Positions 10,549 to 22,172 of a stretch of 64,000 nt of DNA are shown here, in pieces. Numbering within the stretch: the stretch's first letter is position 1; each line of letters begins with the position of its first letter. The notes beneath the pieces were generated by a model. That model was not told the origin of the DNA. It ran no database searches and saw only the letters and a program-made list of their open reading frames with translations. Source of the DNA: Salticus scenicus (taxonomy: Eukaryota; Arthropoda; Arachnida; Araneae; Salticidae); contig OZ005652.1 in the NCBI GenBank assembly GCA_963930645.1, positions 318,120,244 to 318,184,243 on the forward strand, in the 5' to 3' direction. The translations under genes were made by a program, and so were the position numbers.

Positions 10549-11574
10549 ATTAATATATATATACATACCTTTTAAGATATATTCAACTGTGCCATCTCTC
10601 TATGTAATCACCATTGTTGCGATAATTGAAGAGGTGGCAGTTTTTTTTTTTTTTAAGAATATTGTATATAAAAATGTAATTTAAAATTAAAACTTTTGAT
10701 AAATTAGCAAATTACTGCGATTGAAAGTGCATTTCGATGTTTTTGTAATATAATCGAGGATTTTATTAATATTATCTTTTACAATATACTTCGATTTAGG
10801 GACAATATATTTATCATCTTTTTTTTTTTTTGGGGGGGGGGGGGGAGGGGGGAGCAAATTAAATTTAATATATTTACATTAAATATTTTGATTAATGGAA
10901 AATATTATATAAGGAACTAAGATATTCTTATTAACTTTTTAGCCGTTATTTGACTATTACAACATTTAAATAAAAAATAGTTTTAATACTTTGACATTTC
11001 AGTTGCCTTATATAAATTTTAGTGATTGACAATTTTCGAAAATATATATATATATATATACTTTTTAAAATATATTCAACTGTGCCATCTCTCTATGTAA
11101 TCACCATTATTGCGATAATTGAAGAAGTGGCTGTTTTCTTTTTCTTTTTTTTTTCCCTTTTTTTTCCCTTATTATTTTATTTAGTTATTTATTTATTTTA
11201 TTTTTTTAAGAATATTGTACATAAAAATGTAATTTAAAATTAAAATTTTCGATAAATTAGCAAATTAGTGCGATTGAAAGTGCATTTCAATGTTTTTGTA
11301 ATGTAATCTAGGACTATATTAATATTATCTTTTACAATATACTTCGATTTATGGGCAATATATTTAATACCATTCTTTTGGTGGGGGAGCAAATGAAATT
11401 TAATATATTTGCATGTAAATATTTTGATTAATGGAAAATATTATATAAGGAACTAAGATAATCTTATTAACTTTTTAGCCGTTATTTGACTGTTACAATA
11501 TTTAAATAAAAAATAGTTTTAATACTTTGACATTTCAATGACCTTATGTAAATTTAAGTGATTGTCAATTGCCA

Positions 11575-11636
<62 letters not shown>

Positions 11637-11733
11637 GTACTTTTCAAAATACATTCAACTGTGTCACCTCTCTATGTAATCACCTTTATTGCGATAAATA
11701 AAGAGATGGCTGTTTGTTTTTTTTTTATCTTTT

Positions 11734-11764
<31 letters not shown>

Positions 11765-12002
11765 AGAATATTGTACATAAAAATGTAATTTAAAATTAAA
11801 ATTGTTCGATAAATTAGCAAATTACAGCGATTGAAAGTGCATTTCGATGTTTTTGTAAAATAATCGAGAACTTTATTAATATTATCTTTTACAATATACT
11901 TAAATTGATGGGCAATATATTTAATACCATTTTTTTGGTAGGGGAGCAAATGAAATTTAATATGTTTACATGTAAATATTTTGATTAATGGAAAATATTA
12001 TA
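10549..12002 (+). repeat. R4 tandem array, three units of ~490-580 bp
   Basis: The landmark 'attcaactgtgccatctc' begins at 10581, 11074 and 11653 (the last with small changes). Shared text continues through 'gattgaaagtgcattt', 'ttatcttttacaatatact', 'gagcaaat' and 'ttttgattaatggaaaatatt'. Spacing differs (493 and 579 bp) because the (AT)n tract at 11574-11635 and T-runs have expanded. The third unit is cut by the mariner insertion at 12003. Frames at 11022-11237 and 11562-11765 are microsatellite and poly-T translations. No coding sequence is recognised. Confidence 0.8.
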
Positions 12003-12062
12003 CAGGGTGTTTATAAAGTCCCGGACCCATTTTGATGTTTAATAACTCATAAAATAATAAAG
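12003..12062 (+). repeat. mariner left terminal inverted repeat
   Basis: It starts CAGGGTGTTTATAAAGTCCC next to TA. It is the reverse complement of 12852-12911 with only a few substitutions near the tip. Confidence 0.85.
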
Positions 12063-12260
12063 ATATAAACAAACTTATGGTATTTATTAATGGAAAAACT
12101 CATATATTCTCTTTTCAGGTTTGAATATCTTTACTTTTGTAAATATCGTCTGCGCGTGTGGTTAATTTCAGATAATTTCATTTTCCAGTCTAAATATCTG
12201 TACTTTTCTAAATATCGTCTGCTTATTAATTGCATTTTTCTCTCTTTTGACTTTTTTTGA

Positions 12261-12824
12261 CTCTTTGACTCTTTTGAAAACCCCCATGAATACCGTGAGG
12301 CACAAAGGGATTCCCCAAAGGTTAATGTGGGGTGTGGACTAATGCACGACCGAGTCATTGGGCCTTTCTTTTTTACAGAAAAGACGGTCTCATCAGTCGT
12401 ATACTTAGACATGTTGGAAAACTTCGTATTTCCACAACTAGAAGAGCTTCAGCCACATGTCTTTTTGCAACAAGATGGTGCACCACCTCATGGGGGTACC
12501 ATCGTTCGTAGTTCTTTGAATGGCCATTTTCCAGGAAGATGGATTGGGCGAGGAGGCCCAATTCCTTGGCCACCCAGATCATCTGATATAACGCCGCTGG
12601 ACCTTTTCCTTTGGGGATCTGTAAAGGACATTGTTTACAGGAGGAGAGTGTCGAACATTGATGACCTAAAAGTCAGAATTACAACCGCAATAGCCTCTGA
12701 GGATGCCGACATGCTTGCCGCTACCTGGCGTGAAATTGACTATCGACGATATTCTCCGTGCGACGAAGGGGGCACACGTGGAAGTTCATTGGCAAGGGTC
12801 ATGAAACTTTTTGAGTCTATCTAA
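12261..12824 (+). pseudogene. mariner DD41D-type transposase, C-terminal remnant
   Basis: The transposase catalyses cut-and-paste movement through a DDE/D active site. The open frame runs from 12261 (after a stop at 12258) to TAA at 12824. It begins with ENPHEYREAQRDSPK, so the reading starts inside the catalytic domain and extends upstream of the first Met-like codon. The second catalytic Asp lies in FLQQDGAPPH (codon 12474-12476) and the third in DITPLDLFLWG (codon 12600-12602), 41 residues apart, as in the DD41D (rosa-like) group. The N-terminal helix-turn-helix and the first Asp motif are missing, so it cannot be active. A Gly replaces the usual Trp after NV, and HGG replaces the usual HWG, suggesting further decay. 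The short minus-strand frames overlapping it are shadows. Confidence 0.85.
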
Positions 12825-12851
12825 CCATTTATGTTATTAAATTTAATCTAT

Positions 12852-12911
12852 CTTTATTATTTTATGAGTTATTAAACATCAAAATGGGTCCGAGACTTTA
12901 TAAACACCGTG
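12852..12911 (-). repeat. mariner right terminal inverted repeat
   Basis: It mirrors 12003-12062 and ends next to TA (12912-12913). Confidence 0.85.
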
Positions 12912-12913
12912 TA

Positions 12914-13025
12914 TATTGATACATTAGCGCAGAACAAAAATGATAAATTATGCGTATCTAAATCTTTATTTTAATTCTTTATTTATTATTATTTTTTTTA
13001 AGCTTTTGAAATTTTATTTAAAAAA

Positions 13026-13069
<44 letters not shown>

Positions 13070-13084
13070 TCATTATATAATATA
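12914..13084. other. Spacer with long A-run
   Basis: A run of roughly 38 A occupies about 13030-13067. No gene. Confidence 0.6.
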
Positions 13085-13735
13085 CAGTGAAACTTTAATA
13101 ATTCGAACTTGTTTAATTCGAAATTCTGGATAATTCGAATTTTTTACTCGGTCCCTTGAATTTTATATTAAAATAATGTTAAAAAAATCGTGGATAATTC
13201 GAATTCTATTTTGGATAATTAGAATTTTTCATACGATTACCTTTAAAATATTCCAGTAAAATTTGTTCCCGAGATTTTTCTCAGCTAAAGTGGATTATAT
13301 ATTTTAACAGTCTTTCAAAAGTAGGATAAGGAAATTTAAGAGAAGCCCCTAGCTAGTGCATCAGAAGATATGGTAAATTGAATATACATGAACTTTGAAA
13401 ATTTTTTGAATTGAAAGTCATGTCTAATGTAGAAGATTCTATTTTTGTATCAAGTCATATTGACACAAAGATTGTACTTAAAGAACAAATCAAAAATATC
13501 TGACTATTTTTTTAAAAATGTTGAATAATTAAGCTCGTAAAAAATATTGATTTAATTGGAGGGGGATGTAGCAGTATACTTAGATATAAAGTTTATGTGT
13601 TAAATCTTTGATCGTAGAGTTTTAATTTTTTAATTTACTTTTTTTTTTTGATAAAATAGTATATGTAATTCGAATTTTTGGATATTTCGAATTTTTTTCT
13701 GGTCCCTTCAACATCGAATTACCCAAGTTCTACTG
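13085..13735. mobile_element. pogo/Tigger-type MITE
   Basis: The ends are inverted: CAGTGAAACTTTAATAATTC on the left, and on the right the complement of CAGTAGAACTTGGGTAATTC. TA flanks both sides (13083-13084, 13736-13737). Both subterminal zones repeat AATTCGAA and GGTCCCTT-type words in inverted order. The CAGTRRAAC...ATAATTCGA end is characteristic of the pogo branch of Tc1/mariner. The interior (13240-13640) has no frame I can tie to a transposase, so it is non-autonomous. Confidence 0.75.
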
Positions 13736-13739
13736 TATA

Positions 13740-15700
13740 TAGTTATATATAATATGTGCGTGTATGTATGAGTCTAGTGTATATATATATATATGGTAAG
13801 AGTAGTTTCACTTTTTAATGAATTGATTACTTCTTATTTGTAATTTTATTTTCTTCGATAAAAGATTATATGAAACGCAGATGGTAGAAAATACAATGTA
13901 ACGTTTTTACATGCTCTTATGTATCTAAATTTAATTCTAAGATGAATATATTTAAGAAAGTAACATTTGGTGAATAGATAAAACAGTAGTTTTTCCCTTA
14001 AGAAAATCTTCACGTTTCCGTAGTTCAGAAACCATTCGGAACATCTGATAATCGGGACTATTCAATATAAACATCCATAAATACATAGTAGACAGAATAC
14101 TTAAAATACTATCAACATGAATAAAATACTCATTAACTTGACGTTGATAATGTCAGATGATATAAGAATTTGTAGTAGTCACGGGTTAACATAAAATTAC
14201 CATAATTTGCTGAGAGAAAACGAAGATCTTAACGAGTTACTCTGTTCATCTTTTTAATGGGTTTTATCTGGAGGAAGTCAATATTTCATTTCTTATTTGT
14301 TGTCATCTTCCGATGCTATCGAACCTTGTTCCCCCGGTCATTTCTCTGAACTAAAAAAATGTCTTTGCTTTATTCTTGAATGATGTTTTCCGACATGTAT
14401 TTTGAAAGACAGATTGCCTGGTATGCATTTCAAAAATTTATAAGCAATATTTGGTTTCGCAAAGTTTATTTATTTATTTACTTTTGTTGTTGTTTTATTT
14501 ATTTTCATAACATTGCTACAATGACTGAAAAGGTAATTACTATTAAGAAAATACATTTGTAAGACTGTTCTGAAAAGCTAGATCGTAGAGGATCAAAATT
14601 ATGGCGGCATATTGTCAGACCACTTTCAGGGTGTGTTCCAAACCGTCGCCAATTGTCCATTGCCAAGCATTAATGGGACATAAAACTCTCTTAGTCACTC
14701 TGAAAAGCTAAAATTATATCCAGTTTTTGTTTGAGCGATAGTCTCTAAGTCCTTTCATTTTTCTGTAGTCGATTTTAGATTTTTTTTTTTTTTTTATGAT
14801 TAAGCCCTTTTAAACTTTACGCGCTGTGTTACATTTTAACATTGTTTTTAAAAAGAAACATCAGGCTGAATGGAAGCAGAAAGTAAGAGTACGGTATAGA
14901 AGTATATCTAAATTTTACAATGTAAATACATTGACATTATAAATTAAAGGCTTTTAAATTTGCTGTAATTTTGTTATTAGTTAACATGAATTCTCCGGTA
15001 CGTGGCGATAAATAAAAATTCATCTAAAAATCGGTAAATCGGAACGTTTACTGTATAACTGTTACTAATGCTTTTGGTAAAAACTTTAATGTTTATAAGT
15101 TAATGCAAAACTGTTATTGAAAAATTGAGATAATTATTTGTTGATCAATTTAATCAGTTTTTCAACCAATCTGTTAAAAATAGATGCATAAGGAACGTAG
15201 ATTGGTAACAGCCAGTTTTAAATATAAAGTAACTAGTTATTAGTGAAAAATTAATCAGCTTATCGTTTCTTGTCAAGTAAATTTTTGGGATACATATTTG
15301 TAGGTTTTGTTTTGTTTCAATAATATATCAAGAATAATAAGAGTCCAGTTTCAATAATAATAAGAGTCTAAATGCGTGTTTTAACATTAATCTTTCCTTT
15401 TACTTTTCGAATTATAATAAGTCAACAAACAGAGTGATAATTGTCTAAGAAAGCAATAAATGTGTTCAATTGTTTCCATTACGTATCTTTACAATAAAAT
15501 AAGTTTGTTAAATAAGCATTTAAAAAGATTAAGTTTGCTATGAAACCTGATAGTACGCTTATTAAAAGAAAGATACAGATTTAGTAAAAGCATTGGACAT
15601 TTGACATTTTTAGATTTAAAAATAATGAGAGGAGAAATAAATAAAACGCAACATTTTAACAATTCGGCTATGCTTAATAAAAGGACTCGTTTTATGAACA
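13740..15700. other. AT-rich DNA, no gene
   Basis: Short frames at 14380-14562 and 15489-15701 are low-complexity and lack domains. The segment 14575-14720 is less AT-rich and holds a direct repeat (CTGAAAAGCTA at 14569-14579 and 14700-14710) flanking about 120 bp, possibly a small insertion or excision trace. Otherwise nothing is recognisable. Confidence 0.45.
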
Positions 15701-15709
15701 TTATATCTT

Positions 15710-15945
15710 ATTAATAAAAGAAAAACGATTCTGTATTTTTCTCCGTCAGCTGTTTACAAAAAAAAAAAAAAAAAAAACTGCCGCACTTAAAACTTGGCAT
15801 TTAGTATACAGATAGTTTTAACGACTCCGTGTACCTTTGGAGCCGTATTTTCAAATTTTTAAGTAGGGAGAAACCTATTAATTAATATGTATTATCGTAT
15901 TTTACTCTATTAAATTTCCCAACAGCTTTCTTTGCGTTGTAATTT
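15710..15945 (+). repeat. R3 dispersed repeat, copy 1
   Basis: Shares with 16450-16640 the order: 'ctgtcaga/cagctgt' text, 'ccgc.cttaaa...ttggca', 'ctccgtgt.cacct', 'gagttttcaaatt'. An A-run interrupts it at 15758-15777. Confidence 0.5.
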
Positions 15946-16041
15946 CAGCCTGTTGCCAATAAAATAAAACGCTTACAACTTTTTTATTTCAGTTTTTTTT
16001 TCTGACCAAATAATTAAATAAATAAAACATTTTTCTACACC

Positions 16042-16068
16042 CAAAAAAAAAAAAAAAAAAAAAAAAAA

Positions 16069-16104
<36 letters not shown>
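16042..16104. repeat. A-run followed by (AAT)n
   Basis: About 27 A then twelve AAT triplets. The Phe/Ile-rich minus-strand frame across it is an artefact. Confidence 0.9.
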
Positions 16105-16105
<1 letters not shown>

Positions 16106-16449
16106 TGGAAATTGAAACTTGTTTTATCAAAAATTTCTGATAAAACTGACGACATAACATTTTAAAAATTGTTATTTATTTATATTTAAGATATTAATTT
16201 CATTAAGTCTTATGTCTTTTTTTTTTAATCCTTCACAAAGTAATGTGGCTACAGCTTTAGTACAGATACTCCTTGGTGTACTTTAATATTGTTTGACATT
16301 TTCACGATGAATAAAAATAGCCATCGCATTTACATAAGTAAAGACCTTGACGAGAAACGTCCTAACTGTTTTTAAAATTTCAAAGTTCGCCAATGAGGTC
16401 CTATTGTATAGCTGTTCTCTAATGTGAATGCATAATTTGTTTGCTTTAA

Positions 16450-16640
16450 TAGCTTATTAATAAAATCGAAATAACATCGGTTCTTTACTCTGTCAGATGT
16501 CTCCAGAAAAATCTACCGCGCTTAAAGATGTGAAATTTGGCACACACATAATCTGGAATGTCTCCGTGTGCACCTCGAAATCGAGTTTTCAAATTCTTAA
16601 TTAGGAAGTAATTTATTTAAATAAAACGTGATTAACTATC
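16450..16640 (+). repeat. R3 dispersed repeat, copy 2
   Basis: Same word order as copy 1, about 740 bp downstream, with moderate divergence. It runs into the foldback element at 16650. Confidence 0.5.
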
Positions 16641-16649
16641 TAAGTTTTC

Positions 16650-17235
16650 GCGAGTCCTTCCTTTTCACACTTCGAAGTGAAAAGCCGCAGATTCCGTTTT
16701 CCCTTCATTTTAACGGCCCTCTTCACTTACCGTCGCCGGAAGCCCGAGCCAATGTTATTCTATGGAGAAATTTTCTTTACAAATAACATATTAACCAATA
16801 CATATTTTTAAATTCTGTTTTCACATTCACAAAATTCCCAACTGTTAAATTGACGGACCTTTTTTAAAAATGTATTTTTTTAAATTTTAATTTTTATTTT
16901 GAAATTGCAAAATTAAAAAAAAAATCACATATTGAAAATTCGTATTTTGCAGCTTCAAAATAAAATATAAAAAATTAAGAAAAATATTTTTTTTAAAAGG
17001 TCCGTAGATTTATCAGCTGGGAATTTTCAGAATGTAAAAACAGAATTTAAAAATCTTTTTTTGTTAATAAGTTATTTTTAAAGAAATATTTCTCATAGAA
17101 TAACATTAGTTTCGGCTTCCGGCAGCGGTGAGTGAAGAGGGCCCTTAAAAGAGGTTTTCCTCCGAGGGAAAAAACTGAAGATTCTATAGTTCCTTCATTC
17201 ATTGCGCTATAAGGCGCTCTAAAACACTCCTTTTT
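16650..17235. mobile_element. Foldback MITE, copy 1
   Basis: Two arms of about 250 bp (16650-16905 and 16975-17235) are imperfect reverse complements. The clearest pairing is GGCCCTCTTCACTTACCG (16715 on) against GTGAGTGAAGAGGGCCC (17128 on), the CCGGAAGC words, ATGTTATTCTATG, and ACGGACCTTTTT near the centre. The loop is AT-rich. The frame at 17047-17244 (-) is a product of the arm and shows no domain. A related element lies at 40204-40632. Confidence 0.75.
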
Positions 17236-17554
17236 AAATTCCAATAGTGTGTCCGATAATGAATCGATTTTTTTTTTAAATTCATTTTGCCATCAAATTA
17301 AACTTTATAACATATTGTACTACTATATTTGGAATAGAATTGCTGTCATTTATGGTCGGCCGGATAAATCAAATAAAATATAAAAAACTACTTGATAGTA
17401 TAGTATATCATATAGTATATGATATGCTATGTCTGTATAGGGCTGTTCAATGTAACTGCGATTTAAATATGAAAAAGGTACTTTTTTTTTTTTTTTTTTT
17501 CTTTTTGTCCGTTTCTAAACAGTCATCTGATAAGCATCCAAAGTAAAGTCAAAG
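17236..17554. other. AT-rich spacer
   Basis: A T-run lies at 17480-17500. 'tagtatatcatatagtatatgatatgcta' (17397-17427) is a small palindromic cluster. No gene. Confidence 0.4.
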
Positions 17555-17830
17555 GGTAAGACTTTGGTTGTCTCAGTCAATAGGGACACGAACCACAGAT
17601 CAAGGTGCAATAATATAGATAAATTTGTACGTAATTCTGAGAAGTAGTTGCTGAGGTACAGTTGGAACAAAATTTTTGTCACACACACAATTTTTGACGC
17701 AAAAAGAGATTTTCTAAAAATGGTCTAATCGTGTTCTCGACCTCACAAAACGTATAAAACCGTCGGAAACCGGAAGTCGAAAATTTTTACAAATCCAATA
17801 CTTTTTCTTCTATTGAATACAGAAGAAAGT
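17555..17830 (-). mobile_element. R1 dispersed repeat, 5' fragment on minus strand
   Basis: Minus-strand reading starts with the R1 hairpin (TTTCTTCT/AGAAGAAA around 17803-17830) followed by the R1 body (GTATTGGATTTGTAAAAATT, then the 'gacttccggtttccgacgg' text). It ends without the CTRR terminus. Confidence 0.5.
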
Positions 17831-17879
17831 AAAAAGTAAGTGAATATTCGTAATATTATAATATTCGTAAAGTAAGTGA

Positions 17880-18335
17880 ATATTCGTTTTAATAATAAAT
17901 GTGGATATACAGAATGAATATGGGTCAATGACAGTGTTCGAAGTTTCTTCCACCGATTCCAATCCAGGCCTCACATTTTTGACACATTTAATTCTACTTT
18001 TTTTTAGTTGCACAAGAAACAGTAATTGATGAGAAAATTCGAGATAAATCTGGACTGTACTAGAATGTTTGGAATTCCGTGCGCCGTAGATTTGAGGCCT
18101 ATGCATGAAACTTCAAACATTAACTTTGACCCAATTTTTTTTTGTTCTTGTACACTAATTATAAAAATGAATATTTACTTCATTCACACATTTTTTAACT
18201 CTTATGTTTTGTATACAATCCCGCATAAAGAAAGCATTTCTTGTCCTATATTGTTATATCATTCCGAATTGCCGGGATGCACCCTATCCATCCCAGAATT
18301 TCTGAAACTTTGTAATGAGACACCCTGTATATAAA
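17880..18335. mobile_element. Inverted-repeat element with CACCCTGTATA end
   Basis: The text around 17917-17980 (GGGTCAATGACAG ... AGGCCTCACA) is the reverse complement, with changes, of 18085-18133 (TTGAGGCCTATGCATGAAAC ... ACTTTGACCC). The two arms therefore give similar peptides in opposite frames, which explains the two overlapping frames here (17810-18106 minus and 18026-18334 plus). The segment ends with GAGACACCCTGTATA (18319-18333), a typical mariner-type terminal word, but I found no matching left end. Confidence 0.5.
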
Positions 18336-18729
18336 AAAGATTAAAAAAGTTTTTTTTTTTTTTTTTTTTTTTTTTTTGCGTTTTTATAAATATAAGTCTT
18401 GAAAGCCAAATAAGTACTCAAGCAGTTTCTAAAAATAGGGGCAGAAAAATTTGTTTTAAGTTATTTTTATAACGAAGTGATATTAATATGCATGTCATGA
18501 AACTGTCATAGCAATTTGTATTCAAGGTTGTAAACGAGTCAACTCCACCCCATAAATAGAGGAAGAAAATATTAGTTTATGTCACTGATTTTGACATAGT
18601 TAATGTTTCAATATTTAAATGACCAAGTAACAAACAACCTCCAGTTTTATGCATTTCGGAAAAATAATGTGGTATTTTTTTATTGTTATTTACTTTTGTT
18701 TTAAAGCAAGCTTTTATGTTATTATTATT

Positions 18730-18935
18730 TTCTTCTGTGTATGCAACGGAAGGAAGTATCCGTAAAATTATCAACTCCCCTTTTTGATGAATTTACACGT
18801 TTTAAGTATTCCATAAAACGATTTGATTATATTTAGAATATGCCTGTCTGTCAATCTGTCTTTAATTGTGCGGCAGAAATTTTGCGGCAGCTATAGCTTA
18901 AAAACTAACGGGATTTAACAAAAACCTTCATATCT

Positions 18936-18937
<2 letters not shown>
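18730..18937 (+). mobile_element. R1 dispersed repeat, fragment
   Basis: R1-like order is visible: TTTTCTTCTGTGTATGC hairpin-like start, 'gtatccgtaaaatt', 'atgcctgtctgtcaatctg', 'ttttgcggcagctata'. It stops at the A-run at about 18939. Confidence 0.4.
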
Positions 18938-18967
<30 letters not shown>

Positions 18968-19390
18968 AGATATCCGTAAAATTTTTGCTTTAAAATACAG
19001 CTAACACAAATATCGAAAAAACAATTTCTGGAACTTTAGAAATTCGTTTTCCAAAGAGGGGAAGGGGACAAAACGTGATTTTATATGTGCAAAACGTGTT
19101 TTCACATAATCGTATCTATCTAAAAAAAAAAAAAAAAAAAAAAACAGATATGCGTGAAATTTTTGTTCTAAAATATAGCTGACACAAATGCCTAAAATAT
19201 AATAGCTGAAATTTTAGAAATTCGGCCTCCAAAGGGGGGAGGGGGAAAGTAAAACGTAATTTCATGTAATCCTTTATATCGCCAACAGAAAACAGATATG
19301 TGTGAGATTTTTGCTCTAAAAGATAGCTCACATAAATACCTAAAAACCAATTTCTGAAATTTTAGAAATTCGTCCCAGGTGGGACAGGAA
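18938..19390 (+). repeat. Three tandem units of ~150-178 bp
   Basis: The landmark ACAGATAT(C/G)(C/T)GTGAAATTTTTG starts near 18966, 19144 and 19292. Each unit continues with a 'tagaaattcg' word and a G-rich patch (19057-19069, 19235-19246, 19379-19402). A-runs precede units one and two. Frames in 19116-19539 (-) are translations of these units and carry related peptides by repetition only. Confidence 0.75.
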
Positions 19391-19466
19391 GGGAGGAAGG
19401 GGCTGAAGGGAAAAAAAATAGAAATTCTTTTTTTCTCTCTGTTCTTTTTCACATGATAAAAAAGAA

Positions 19467-19499
<33 letters not shown>

Positions 19500-21395
19500 A
19501 CCCATTAATTATAGTGATTCCTTTAAAAATAGTGACCACTCAAGCGGGCTTAGCCTTCTAGTTTAAATTATATAAGATATTATTATTTAGATTTAATTCT
19601 AATATCGAAAATCAGTGTTGTAGTTAACTGTATCATTGCATGTGAGTGAAGAATATATATATATTTTAATTACATATAAAAAACCATCATTATTTATGTG
19701 AAAAAAAAAAAATTCTCGTCTGCATATTATTACGTGTATAAAAGTTCTTTTTAATTAAATTTCAGTAAATCTAATAACATTCCATATTTATTAATTATGA
19801 TAATTTATAATATTAACCGATATATATATATTACTATTAGGTGTAGATACATAACTTAAAAATATAACATATACTTTTGTAAATTTCTAAATATTTCGCA
19901 ATGTAAAAATCTGACTTTAATTCTTCAGTAAGTGTTTAAGTCAATATTATAAACTAAGTGTTATTTTATAATTCTCGCACAATTTTAAAAGAATCGTAAT
20001 GGGCTACGCAGTGTAAGCATTAAAGTAATAATACATGGTTTAGCCTATCCATTATGATATAAATATTTTCATGAGAAATTTAATATCCGTATTCTAACTT
20101 TAATAATTTTAGTAGTGAACAACTTTTTGTTATAAATTTTTTTATTATTATATTGTGTAATGTTATAAACAGCTTATTAACCCCCTTATTTAGAACCTCC
20201 TGCTGTTAAAGTAAAAGAATGTTTTGATAATCTCCAAATTCATGTATTTTTAGGTAGGTTAGAAAACAGATTCTTAGACAAACAAATCGAGGTAAGAACC
20301 GTTTTGTGATTAATATTATGAAACAGGTTTTAAATAAAATGCGTAAAAGTTTAGAGATACTTTTATTTTCGCCAGGTGCTAAACACAATGTCGAAATATT
20401 GTTTTTTAAAGTGTATAATAAAAGTTTATGTATCACGTCTTTAAAATATATATATATATATATACTAAGTTTATTTTCCGAAAATAACACAGATCGACAA
20501 TGAAACATTTTTCTTCAAGGTGATAGTTTTTCTGGTGCATTTTTGGATGCTGATTACGGAAAATCAATTTAAACATTTCAATCACGTGCAGTTCTGACAA
20601 AAGCTGGGATTTTTTGAGTTAAAACTCCACTTTTTCAACTCCCATGTAAGTTATTTTCCGTAAAATCTGGATGATGTGAGTAAAAAACAAGAAGATGTAT
20701 TTCATCAAGACATCAAAGAAATGTAGAGGAAGGTATTAGAGACAATAGAGTGTTAACATGTAAGCAGTTTATTGTTGGATGTTGCATCTAGAATACCCCT
20801 CCCCTCCCTCCTGAAGTCTTCAAGAGGTGCCAAAGGAAAAAGCTCTAATCGGAGGTTCGATGTAAAGAAATACATTTAAAAAATAAAGTATATGATTTGT
20901 AAATAATAGTCTATTTAATTGAATTTTTATACATAAGTTGTGCCGAATTTGTTATAGTTTTTGAATGAATTCGTCCGATTTTCATCCTTACTTTATGAAA
21001 AATCCTTATGTGATGGTAAACAGACAAGTATTTTTAGCTTCAGCACATCAAAAATATTAGAAACCCGAACACAGAGGAGAAAAAAAATTGAATTGAGAAG
21101 TATGATCTCGCAGACACCTGTGTAATATTTTTTAGCTAGAGTGTTTTGAATTTAAGGCTTTCGAATTGTAGAACAATTTATTATTATTATTAACTGAATT
21201 TTTATTTACAAAAATGGTTGTTGAGAGTACACGGAAAATCGCGAAAAAAAAAAAAAAAAAAATGACAAGTAAATACCACCAATTTACAAAATTGAAAATT
21301 AAGGTAAAGATAATATACATAAAAAACTAACTTTTATAGCTTAGAATATATATATATATATTTTAATACTTATCAATTTTCAGTTATGTTTAAAT
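19391..21395. other. AT-rich DNA with (GA)n tract
   Basis: A (GA)n tract occupies about 19475-19499. (AT)n tracts lie near 19652-19664 and 20448-20463. The small frames are low-complexity. No gene is recognised. Confidence 0.5.
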
Positions 21396-22010
21396 AAATA
21401 ATACACAGCCCTATATGGATGCATATGCATCATCACTAGAAAAGTAATATGAAATATGCATTAAAAAATTCAGGACTTTACTCTGCCTGATTTCTTGCAT
21501 ATGATCATGTTTATAAACTTTTATTTGATAAAAACTCTTTTGCGAGTTTTGACAAAGTTCATTTCTGTTTAACTAATCAAGAGAACAACGCTTTGATATT
21601 TTAAGTATTTAAAAGTTAATTTTGTTATTAATTTTAATTTAATCAATTATGTATTTATCTGTTAATTTTCGGCATTATATTACTCTTGCTTATTTAACGA
21701 ATTCGAAGATGTTTGACATTTTAAATATCTCAAACTTATCCTATTATCAAGTCTTGGCTATACACTTAGGAAATAATACACAATCTTAGACGAATAAATG
21801 CATTATCACTGGAAAAGTAATATGGGACGGATTGTTAAACATCCCCGTCTTCATTTCACTTAGTTTCTTGCATATGGTTATCGATTTATAATTCTCTATT
21901 TGATCAAATGCTTTACGGGTTTTGGTTAATATTATTTCTCTTTTATTAACCGATAGATGAACACGTTTCACATTTTAAATATCTAAAATTTTGCACTTTT
22001 GTAAAATTTA
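21396..22010 (+). repeat. Tandem duplication, ~375 bp period
   Basis: AAATAATACACA begins at 21396 and 21771. Each is followed by 'gcat.atcact(a/g)gaaaagtaatatg', then 'tttcttgcatatg.t.at', 'atttgat.aaa' and 'gggttttg/gagttttg'. The second copy is shortened. Divergence is obvious, so the duplication is old. Confidence 0.6.
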
Positions 22011-22172
22011 TTTTATTATTCATAAAATATGTATAGAGATTAGATTCTAAATAAAAAAATAAAGTTAATTTTAAATTCTAAAATTTGAAAGGACTTCCGA
22101 ATATGCAGATTACCTTTATTTTTAATTTTAATTACATGTAAATTGTTCATCATTACTCTTCAGTTAATGATA

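Larger units (their letters stand above)
12003..12911 (+). mobile_element. mariner-type transposon, internally deleted
   Basis: Terminal inverted repeats of about 60 bp (12003-12062 and 12852-12911) differ at very few positions, and the element is flanked by TA on both sides (12001-12002 and 12912-12913), the expected target duplication. Only 909 bp long, against about 1.3 kb for a complete element, it keeps just the C-terminal part of a transposase. It is inserted in the last R4 unit. The sequence right of the element does not match the R4 continuation, so either the array ended there or a deletion followed. Confidence 0.9.
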
